Assembly: GCA_036265325.1 (NCBI GenBank)
Contig: DATAPH010000023.1
Span: forward strand, 49,304 to 113,303
Direction of reading: 5' to 3'
DNA from: AC-51 sp036265325
GTDB lineage: Bacteria > Actinomycetota > UBA4738 > HRBIN12
Length of the DNA stretch: 64,000 nucleotides
Shown in pieces: positions 58,070 to 64,000 of this stretch; the first letter of the stretch is position 1; the number at the start of each line of letters is the position of its first letter. The translations under genes were made by a program, and so were the position numbers. Under the pieces are notes generated by a model that was not told the DNA's origin, did no database searches, and worked only from the letters and a program-made list of their open reading frames with translations.

Positions 58070-58762
58070 CTACCCGACCTCCGCGGCTGTGACCGCCGCG
58101 CGCGCCTCGTGGTCCGACCCGATCGCGCTCTCGAGGAGCACGGCGAAGTGGTCGAGTCGCATGCGCTGCCGCTCGGGCTGGCTCCGCCACCGATGGAAGA
58201 GCCCGGGGTCGAGTTCCTCCGTCACGAGGGCATCCTGGATCGCGAACGAGGTCCAATCCACGAGCGACACGATCGTCTCGAGGTCGAGGTCGGCGCGAAC
58301 CTCGCCGCGCTGCTGGCCCCACTCGACGAAGTCGAGCGTGCCGTACGGATCCTCGCTGACGAGGAACCGGTTGAGCTCGCGCTTGAGCTCGAGGTCGGTC
58401 CCGTAGTTGCCGACGAGGACGACGCGGTTCGGAACCCAGTCTTCCTCGACGAGGTGCTGCGTGCGGCCGAGCCAGTACCGCACGACCGAGAAGAAGCCCT
58501 CGCCCTTGACGTCGTCGGGGGCGTCGAGCCACGCCGGCAGCATCGAGACGGCCCGCTTGTAGCACTCGAGGAACAGGCCGGCCTTCGACCCGTAGTGCTG
58601 GAAGACGGAGCCCTTCGCGATCTGGAGCTCGGCCGCCATGTCCTCGATGCGGGCGCCCTGGTAGCCGTGCTCGGCGAAGTGACGCATCGCGCAGTTCACG
58701 ATCAGTTCGCGCTTCGCCTCGGCGCGTGCGCTTCTCCGTCGTGACTTCTGGTCAGTTGGCAT
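58070..58762 (-). CDS. TetR-family transcriptional regulator
   Basis: The 230-residue protein has a TetR DNA-binding domain (about 10-60): 'AKRELIVNCAMRHFAEHGYQGARIEDMAAELQIAKGSVFQHYGSKAGLFLECYKRAV'-type order with the recognition helix in 'AKGSVFQHYGSK'. The ligand domain includes 'LDLETIVSLVDWTSFAIQDALV'. The start at ATG 58762 drops 16 atypical residues. Target genes are not shown; the divergent-looking cluster around it (aminotransferase, cyclodeaminase) and the palindrome at 42878 are candidates. Confidence 0.9.
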   Translation of the reverse strand: MPTDQKSRRRSARAEAKRELIVNCAMRHFAEHGYQGARIEDMAAELQIAKGSVFQHYGSKAGLFLECYKRAVSMLPAWLDAPDDVKGEGFFSVVRYWLGRTQHLVEEDWVPNRVVLVGNYGTDLELKRELNRFLVSEDPYGTLDFVEWGQQRGEVRADLDLETIVSLVDWTSFAIQDALVTEELDPGLFHRWRSQPERQRMRLDHFAVLLESAIGSDHEARAAVTAAEVG

Positions 58763-58831
58763 GCCGGCTCCCATCACCGCAGGTAGTGCCGGGAGCGTAC
58801 GCCCTGGCACGGGGCCGATGGTGACCGAGGG

Positions 58832-59944
58832 TCAGGCCAGGGACGCGAGGGTTTCGCCGGCCAGCGCGAGGCCCTTGAGCGTGTGTTGGATGTCGTAGCC
58901 GAAGCCGAACCGGATCCCGTTCTCGATCCCGAACATCTCGCCGGGCACGAGCAGCACGCTCTGTTCCCGTCGGATGCGATCGACGACCTCACGTGTGGGC
59001 ATCGGCAGGTCGACCTCGGCGAAGGCGATCGCGCCGGCCACCGGCCGGACGTAACGGAGCGTCGGCTGGTCGAGGATCCACGCCTCGAGTTCGGGCAGGT
59101 TCGCGCGGATGATCTCGCGCGTGCGCGCGAAGATCTGCTCGCGCCTGGTCGGCTCCATCGCGACGGCGGTCAGCCGGTCGCTCACCGCGCCGGGGGTTAG
59201 GGTCGTGTAATCGTGCCGGTCCCAGATGCGCATGACGACGTCGGTCGGGGCGACCGCCCACCCGACGCGCAGGCCCGGCATGCCGAACGCCTTTGACAGC
59301 CCGCTCGTGACGACGACCTTGTCGTACCGACCCCAGAACGTCGGCGAGGTCACGGCGGTGTCGACCTCGGCGCCGCGGTAGATCTCGTCGGCCACGATCC
59401 AGGCGCCGGCGCGCGCGGCGACATCGACCACCGCGTCCATCTCGGTGTCCGTCAACACCGTCCCGGTCGGGTTGTTCGGATTGCAGACCATCACGACCTT
59501 CGTATCCGTGCCGACGGCGCGATCCAGCGACTCGAGGTCGAGCCCCCACCGCTCACCGTGCCGAGTGAGGTGGAACGTGTCGACGGCGTCGGCGAACATC
59601 GGCCCGAGGCCGAGCGCCTGGCAGTAGTTCGGGACCATGAACGCCAGACGATCGCCCGGCTCGAGCAGCGACCACACCGTGAGCAGGTTCGCCTCGGACC
59701 CGCCGTTCATCATCGTCACGTTGTCGGGCGTCGCGTCCGGGTACCACTGCGCGATCGCGGCACGAGACTCGTGCGACCCCTCCGACAGCGGGTAGCCGAG
59801 CGGCGTGTCGACGAACCCGGCGGCCTCCGGCCCGAGGAGCTCCGCGATGGTCAGCGGCGAGACCCCCGACTCCGACAGGTCGTAGTCGACGAGGTGCCAA
59901 TAGAGGGACTGGTAGCGCTCCATCTCGAACCGCTCGATCGTCAC
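58832..59944 (-). CDS. class I/II aminotransferase
   Basis: The 370-residue fold-I PLP enzyme starts at GTG 59944, with 'ERYQSLYWHLVDYDLSESGV', 'MNGGSEANLLTVWSLLEPGD', 'VCNPNNPTGTVL', 'WIVADEIYRG' (PLP Asp/Tyr) and PLP lysine in 'VTSGLSKAFGMPGLRVGW'. The N terminus resembles the capreomycidine-synthase-like branch. It is divergent from the ornithine cyclodeaminase-family gene with an 81-nt spacer, a pairing that suggests one amino-acid pathway. TAGCGT lies 6 nt before the start (59951-59956). Confidence 0.88.
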   Translation of the reverse strand: MTIERFEMERYQSLYWHLVDYDLSESGVSPLTIAELLGPEAAGFVDTPLGYPLSEGSHESRAAIAQWYPDATPDNVTMMNGGSEANLLTVWSLLEPGDRLAFMVPNYCQALGLGPMFADAVDTFHLTRHGERWGLDLESLDRAVGTDTKVVMVCNPNNPTGTVLTDTEMDAVVDVAARAGAWIVADEIYRGAEVDTAVTSPTFWGRYDKVVVTSGLSKAFGMPGLRVGWAVAPTDVVMRIWDRHDYTTLTPGAVSDRLTAVAMEPTRREQIFARTREIIRANLPELEAWILDQPTLRYVRPVAGAIAFAEVDLPMPTREVVDRIRREQSVLLVPGEMFGIENGIRFGFGYDIQHTLKGLALAGETLASLA

Positions 59945-59950
59945 GCGGTC

Positions 59951-59956
59951 ACGCTA
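59951..59956 (-). promoter_or_regulatory. -10 box (TAGCGT) of the class I aminotransferase gene
   Basis: TAGCGT on the minus strand, 6 nt before GTG 59944; leaderless arrangement. Confidence 0.45.
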
Positions 59957-60025
59957 GTGCGGGCGCCTGCCACCGCTCAAGTCCGCGCGGTTGACCGTTG
60001 GGCACGCGAACGGCAGGCTTCGCGC

Positions 60026-60967
60026 GTGGCGACTGTCCGGATCCTGCGGGAGGAAGACGTGCGCGCCGCGTTGCCGATGGCCTCGTGCATCGAGGCGGTC
60101 GAGGCCGCGTTCATCGCGTATAGCGGTGGCGAGGCGGAGCTGCCGGCGGTCATCCACCTCGACGTGCCCGAGTCGCGCGGCGAGATCCACGTGAAGGCCG
60201 GGCACATCCACGGGGCGCCGAGCTACGCGGTCAAGGTCGCGAGCGGCTTCTACGCGGCGGACCCGCCGGCGATCGACGGCCTGGTGCTCGTGTTCGACGC
60301 GGCGACCGGCGCGCCGGTCGCCTTCCTGTTGGACGGTGGCTACGTCACCGACACGCGAACCGGCGCGGCCGGCGGCGTGGCCGCGCGGTGGCTCGCGCCG
60401 GACGACGTCGCGGTGGTCGCCGTGATCGGGACGGGCATCCAGGCGCGCCGTCAGGTGGAAGCGCTGCGGTGCGTGCGCGACGTCGGCGCGGTTCGCGTCT
60501 GGGGTCGCAACGCCGACCATGCCGCGGCGGCGGCCGTCGACCTCGGCGGCATCGTCGCCGCGACCGTGGAGGAGGCCGTCGACGCGGCCGACGTGGTGAT
60601 CACGTGCACCACCTCGACCGAGCCGCTCGTGCGCGCGGACTGGATCGCGGAGGGGACGCACGTCACCGCCGTCGGCTCCGACGGCGCCGGCAAGCAGGAG
60701 CTCGACCCCGAACTCCTTCGCCGGGCCAACGTCCTCGTGGCCGACTCGCTCGACCAGTGCCGTCGCCTCGGCGAGCTGCAGCACGCGCTCGATGTCGCCG
60801 ACCGTGCCGTCGAGCTGGGCGCGATCTGCGCGGGCAAGGCGGTGGCCCGGACGTCGCAGACACAGCTGACGGTCTGCGACCTCACCGGGGTCGGCGTTCA
60901 GGACGTCGCCGCAGCGAACACGGTGCTCGCGAACGCCGGCGACGCCGGCGAGCTGTTCACCGTGTGA
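60026..60967 (+). CDS. ornithine cyclodeaminase / mu-crystallin family protein
   Basis: The 313-residue protein starts at GTG 60026. It has the substrate-binding part 'MASCIEAVEAAFIAYSGGEAELP', 'EIHVKAGHI', 'YAVKVASGFY' and 'DTRTGAAGGVAARWLA', then the NAD-binding Rossmann motif 'VAVIGTGIQARRQVEAL'. It also has 'DVVITCTTSTEPL', 'GTHVTAVGSDGAGKQELDPEL' and 'TQLTVCDLTGVGVQDVAAA'. The family covers ornithine cyclodeaminase, alanine dehydrogenase and ketimine reductase; the exact reaction is open. The 3' end overlaps the convergent phosphatase gene by 11 nt. Confidence 0.9.
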   Translation: MATVRILREEDVRAALPMASCIEAVEAAFIAYSGGEAELPAVIHLDVPESRGEIHVKAGHIHGAPSYAVKVASGFYAADPPAIDGLVLVFDAATGAPVAFLLDGGYVTDTRTGAAGGVAARWLAPDDVAVVAVIGTGIQARRQVEALRCVRDVGAVRVWGRNADHAAAAAVDLGGIVAATVEEAVDAADVVITCTTSTEPLVRADWIAEGTHVTAVGSDGAGKQELDPELLRRANVLVADSLDQCRRLGELQHALDVADRAVELGAICAGKAVARTSQTQLTVCDLTGVGVQDVAAANTVLANAGDAGELFTV

Positions 60968-61736
60968 TGGTCGCGTCGGCGAGCCGGCGGAGCACTTCGT
61001 CGTGCAGCGCACCGTTGGTGCTGAGCACCGGTCCTTTGTGCGACGGCGGGCCGCCGTCGAAATCCGTCACGCGTCCGCCCGCCTCCTCGACGATCGGCAC
61101 GAGCGCGGCGTAGTCCCAGATCGCGAGCGACGGCTCCAGACAGATCTCCGCTGCGCCCCGTGCGACCAGCAGGTGCCCCCAGTAGTCGCCGAAGCCGCGC
61201 TCCCGGGCGCTGTCGACGACCAGACCGACCACCGCCTGGTTCCGCGTGCTCGCCAGCAGCGTGTCGAGCTGCGAATAGAGGAACTGCGCATCGCCCATCC
61301 GCGCGGTCTGACTCACGCGGATCCGCTTGCCGTTCATCGTTGCGCCGCCGCCGCGCACCGCGGCGTAGCGCTCGCCCATCGCCGGCGCGCTCGCGAGCCC
61401 GAGGACGATCTCCCCGTTCACCTGCAGCGCGATCAGCGTCGCCCAGACCGGGATCGCGCGTGCGAAGTTCGCGGTGCCGTCGATCGGGTCCACGATCCAC
61501 ACGCGGCCCGCGCCGTCCCAGGTGCCGCCCTCTTCCTCGCCCATGATCCGGTCGCCGGGGAACATCGTTGCGAGCCGGTCGCGAACCATCCGTTCGATGT
61601 CCGTGTCCGCGGCGGTCACCAACGTCTTGTCGGGCTTGTGCCGGATCTCGAGGCCGTCGTCGGCGAACAGATCGAGCGCGATGCGCGCCGCCGCATCGGC
61701 GAGCCCGTGCGCGAACGCGAGCTCGTCTTCATACAT
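60957..61736 (-). CDS. inositol-monophosphatase-family phosphatase (HisN/IMPase)
   Basis: The 259-residue protein has all IMPase metal motifs: 'VTAADTDIERMVRDRL', 'GEEEGG', 'WIVDPIDGTANFARAIPVWATLIAL' and 'AIWDYAALVPIVEEAGGRVTDF'. In actinobacteria this family includes histidinol-phosphatase HisN and inositol monophosphatases; sequence alone does not separate them here. TACCCT (61744-61749) lies 7 nt before ATG 61736. Confidence 0.9.
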   Translation of the reverse strand: MYEDELAFAHGLADAAARIALDLFADDGLEIRHKPDKTLVTAADTDIERMVRDRLATMFPGDRIMGEEEGGTWDGAGRVWIVDPIDGTANFARAIPVWATLIALQVNGEIVLGLASAPAMGERYAAVRGGGATMNGKRIRVSQTARMGDAQFLYSQLDTLLASTRNQAVVGLVVDSARERGFGDYWGHLLVARGAAEICLEPSLAIWDYAALVPIVEEAGGRVTDFDGGPPSHKGPVLSTNGALHDEVLRRLADATITR

Positions 61737-61743
61737 GGCGTGC

Positions 61744-61749
61744 AGGGTA
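61744..61749 (-). promoter_or_regulatory. -10 box (TACCCT) of the HisN/IMPase gene
   Basis: TACCCT on the minus strand, 7 nt before ATG 61736; no ribosome site. Confidence 0.5.
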
Positions 61750-61799
61750 CCTGCGGCGTCTGGCTGCGAGTTCGGGCCGCGCGGGCCGGGTTTGTCCGG

Positions 61800-61805
61800 T
61801 AGCCT
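61800..61805 (+). promoter_or_regulatory. -10 box (TAGCCT) of tig
   Basis: TAGCCT ends 9 nt before ATG 61815; the trigger-factor mRNA would have almost no leader. Confidence 0.5.
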
Positions 61806-61814
61806 GGTCGCGAC

Positions 61815-63167
61815 ATGCAAACCACCGTTGAGAACACTGAGAAGCACACCGTCAAACTCACGATCGAAGTCCCGCCCGAGCAGGTCGACAAGGATCTGGA
61901 CCGCACGTACCGCACGATCGCCCGCGAGATCAAGATCCCCGGGTTCCGTCCGGGCAAGGCGCCGAAGCCGATCATCGACGCGCAGGTCGGACGCGACGTC
62001 GTGCTCGAGGAGTTCGTGCACCAGCTTGTGCCCGACTACTTCCACGAGGCCGCCACCGGCGAGGACCTCGCACCTATCGGCGACCCTGACATCGACGTCG
62101 AGCAGCTCGAGCCCGGCAAGTCATTCATCTTCACGGCGACCGTCGAGGTTCGGCCGCGCCTCGAGCTCGCCGAGGCGCAGTACACGGGCGTCAAGGTCAC
62201 GCGGCCGAACACCGAGCCGACCGACGCAGAGATCGAGTCCTGGATCGAGCGGCTCCAGCGCCAGTTCGCCGAGCTCGAGCCCGTCGAGCGCCCGACACAG
62301 GAGTCGGATCTGGTGACGCTCAGCCTGAGCGCGACGCGCGCGGGCGGGCCGGTCGACGAGCTGACGCGCGAGGGGTACCTCTATTCCGTCGGGTCGGGGG
62401 AGTTCGGCGAGACGCTCGACGCGAAGATCCTCGGCGCGAAGCCGGGCGACATCATCGAGTTCGACGAGGACCTGCCCGCCGAACGTTTCGGCGAGGAGCT
62501 CGCGGGTCCCGTGACGTTCAAGGCGCTCGTGAAAGACGTGAAGGCGCTCCGGCTGCCCGAGCCCGACGACGCGTTCGCCTCGACCGCGTCGGAGTTCGAC
62601 ACGATCGCGGAGCTTCGCGAGGACCTCCGCGAGAAGCTCCGCGAGGTCAAGGACCGCGAAGCCGACGGCGTGGTGCGCGACCGCGTCCTGCAGGCGATGG
62701 TCGACGACGTCGACGTCGAGCTGCCGCACTCCCTGGTCGACGGCGAGACCGAGCACCGGGTCCGTCACGCCGAGCAGCAGGCGGCTCGATACGGGCTCTC
62801 ACTCGACCAGATGCTCGAGATCCAGGGATGGGACCGAGACCGCCTCCAACAGGACAGCCGCGAGCACGCGCTCCGCGCGATCCGGTCCGACCTCGTGCTG
62901 GAAGCCGTTGCGCGGGCGGAGTCCTTGGACGTCACGGCTGAGGAGCTCGGCGCCGAGATCGGCACGATGGCGCAGGCTTACGACCGCGATCCGAAGGAAC
63001 TTGCCAAACAGTTGGACCGATCCGGACAGGTCGTAACGCTGGCCGGGGATATCATCCGTTCGAAGGCGCTCGACATCCTCGTGGAGCGCGCCGATATCAC
63101 ACAGGAGAGCCCGGAGGACGCCGCCGAACCCGCGGAGCCGGCCAACGGGACGGAGGAGCAGGCATGA
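61815..63167 (+). CDS. tig: trigger factor
   Basis: Trigger factor is the ribosome-bound chaperone and prolyl isomerase. The 450-residue protein has the ribosome-docking loop 'IPGFRPGKAPK', the central FKBP-like domain (about 150-245, 'ESDLVTLSLSATRAGG', 'GEFGETLDAKILGAKPGD') and the long C-terminal helical arms. It ends in an acidic Glu/Ala/Pro tail, 'ESPEDAAEPAEPANGTEEQA'. The stop overlaps the clpP ATG by 4 nt, the common tig-clpP-clpX order. Confidence 0.96.
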   Translation: MQTTVENTEKHTVKLTIEVPPEQVDKDLDRTYRTIAREIKIPGFRPGKAPKPIIDAQVGRDVVLEEFVHQLVPDYFHEAATGEDLAPIGDPDIDVEQLEPGKSFIFTATVEVRPRLELAEAQYTGVKVTRPNTEPTDAEIESWIERLQRQFAELEPVERPTQESDLVTLSLSATRAGGPVDELTREGYLYSVGSGEFGETLDAKILGAKPGDIIEFDEDLPAERFGEELAGPVTFKALVKDVKALRLPEPDDAFASTASEFDTIAELREDLREKLREVKDREADGVVRDRVLQAMVDDVDVELPHSLVDGETEHRVRHAEQQAARYGLSLDQMLEIQGWDRDRLQQDSREHALRAIRSDLVLEAVARAESLDVTAEELGAEIGTMAQAYDRDPKELAKQLDRSGQVVTLAGDIIRSKALDILVERADITQESPEDAAEPAEPANGTEEQA

Positions 63168-63808
63168 CCATCGAGCCCGTGTACGACTACCTCGTTCCGA
63201 CGGTCGTCGAGCAGACCAGCCGAGGCGAGCGCGGCTACGACATCTACTCGCGGCTGCTGAAGGACCGCATCGTGTTCCTCGGCACGGCGATCGACGACGC
63301 GGTCGGCAACCTGATCATGGCGCAGCTGCTGCACCTCGAGTCCGAGGATCCCGACAAGGACGTCAACCTGTACATCAACTCGCCGGGTGGCGACGTGAGC
63401 GCGCTGCTCGCGATCTACGACACGATGCAGTACATCAAGTGCGACGTGTCGACGATCGTGATGGGGCTTGCGGCGTCGGCGGCCGCGGTGCTGCTGCTCG
63501 CCGGCGCGCCCGGGAAGCGCTTCGCCCTGCCGAACGCACGTGTACTGCTCCACCAGCCCCACGGTGGCGCCCAAGGCCAGGCGGTCGACATCGAGATCCA
63601 GGCCAAGGAGATCATGCGCCTGCGGGCGTTGCTCGAAGAGATCATCTCCGAGCACACCGGCCAGCCGCTCGAGAAGGTCACGAAGGACACCGACCGCGAC
63701 TTCATCCTGACTGCCCAGGAGGCCAAGGACTACGGCGCCGTGGACGAGATCCTCAGCCGCCGTGGACTCGCTGCGCAGGTAGCTGGCGTCAGCTCCAACG
63801 GCGCGTGA
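63164..63808 (+). CDS. clpP: ATP-dependent Clp protease proteolytic subunit
   Basis: The 214-residue serine peptidase has 'ERGYDIYSRLLKDRIVFLG', 'DVNLYINSPGGDVSALLAIYDTMQYI', the nucleophile serine in 'VMGLAASAAAVLLLAGAPGKR', the histidine in 'LLHQPHGGAQGQAVD' and the aspartate in 'DTDRDFILTAQEAKDYGAVDEI'. It forms the Clp chamber with ClpX/ClpC. Only one clpP lies between tig and clpX here, whereas many actinobacteria have clpP1-clpP2 in this place; a second copy may be elsewhere. Confidence 0.96.
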   Translation: MTIEPVYDYLVPTVVEQTSRGERGYDIYSRLLKDRIVFLGTAIDDAVGNLIMAQLLHLESEDPDKDVNLYINSPGGDVSALLAIYDTMQYIKCDVSTIVMGLAASAAAVLLLAGAPGKRFALPNARVLLHQPHGGAQGQAVDIEIQAKEIMRLRALLEEIISEHTGQPLEKVTKDTDRDFILTAQEAKDYGAVDEILSRRGLAAQVAGVSSNGA

Positions 63809-63859
63809 TAATCGCCCGACGCGGCTGACCGCCGCAGGGCACGAAAGGGCAACGGACGC

Positions 63860-64000
63860 ATGGCGAAGTTCGGCGAATCGGACCTGCTGAAGTGCTCCTT
63901 CTGCGGGAAGAGCCAGAAGCAGGTGAAGAAGCTGATCGCCGGCCCCGGCGTGTACATCTGCGACGAGTGCATCGATCTGTGCAACGAGATCATCGAGGAG
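63860..64000 (+). CDS. clpX: Clp protease ATP-binding subunit ClpX, N-terminal fragment
   Basis: The first 47 codons are present before the window edge. They encode MAKFGESDLLKCSFCGKSQKQ and 'VYICDECIDLCNEII', i.e. the four-cysteine zinc-binding domain that starts ClpX and recognises adaptors. The AAA+ unfoldase domain lies beyond the edge. The gene starts 51 nt after clpP. Confidence 0.95.
   Translation, partial: MAKFGESDLLKCSFCGKSQKQVKKLIAGPGVYICDECIDLCNEIIEE

Overview
The window is high-GC DNA from one bacterial chromosome, most likely an Actinomycetota and probably an uncultivated or early-branching lineage. Three things point there. The block mec-moeB-cysO ... cysM-murI-PDE-rph-rdgB follows the gene order known from Mycobacterium tuberculosis. 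Codons are strongly G/C-ending. Many genes have a TANNNT-type -10 box only 6-9 nt before the start codon and no Shine-Dalgarno sequence, which is the signature of leaderless transcripts. Class and genus cannot be fixed from the sequence. No insertion sequence, prophage, integrase or CRISPR array was seen.

Layout. 1-10463: a cAMP-binding-type fragment, a lipoprotein, selD, then sulfur-carrier cysteine biosynthesis (mec, moeB, cysO, cysM) and murI, a Rv1339-like phosphodiesterase, rph and rdgB. This block is interrupted at 3563-6610 by a two-component system and a divergent DoxX-Rieske fusion. 10522-17368: a histidine kinase, a PLP decarboxylase, a PHP protein, a flippase-like membrane protein, a stand-alone cNMP-binding protein, a DinB-like protein and a secreted RTX-repeat protein. 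17493-24051: two separate clusters, each with an ApbE flavin transferase, a ferric-reductase-like haem membrane protein and small membrane-anchored Ala/Pro-rich proteins; between them lie an alpha/beta-hydrolase-adenylate cyclase fusion and a DUF1801 protein.

25316-35160 is the most unusual stretch. Three families each occur twice, interleaved: GT-C-like polytopic membrane proteins, secreted 'WAVG'-repeat propellers and exported AcpA/phospholipase-C-type phosphoesterases, followed by an L,D-transpeptidase lipoprotein. All act in or outside the membrane, so this may be a cell-envelope module; its substrate is unknown. 35213-42773 holds ornithine aminotransferase, a CapA-like protein, small zinc-ribbon and membrane proteins, a zinc metallopeptidase, a nucleotidyltransferase-fold protein and tRNA-Lys/tRNA-His.

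42878-46603 is a palindromic operator followed by two equal-length HemL-like aminotransferases with an alpha/beta hydrolase between them, overlapping by 4 nt. 46656-54803 holds an AI-2E-type permease, purE-purK, a four-CxxC zinc protein, an FG-GAP protein, tRNA-Arg, tRNA-Gly, tRNA-Pro, a PhzF protein and a secreted metallophosphatase. 55263-61736 holds small proteins around strong hairpins, a DmpA-type peptidase, an HExxH protein, a TetR regulator, a divergent aminotransferase/ornithine-cyclodeaminase pair and a HisN/IMPase-type phosphatase. The window ends with tig-clpP-clpX, clpX being cut by the edge.
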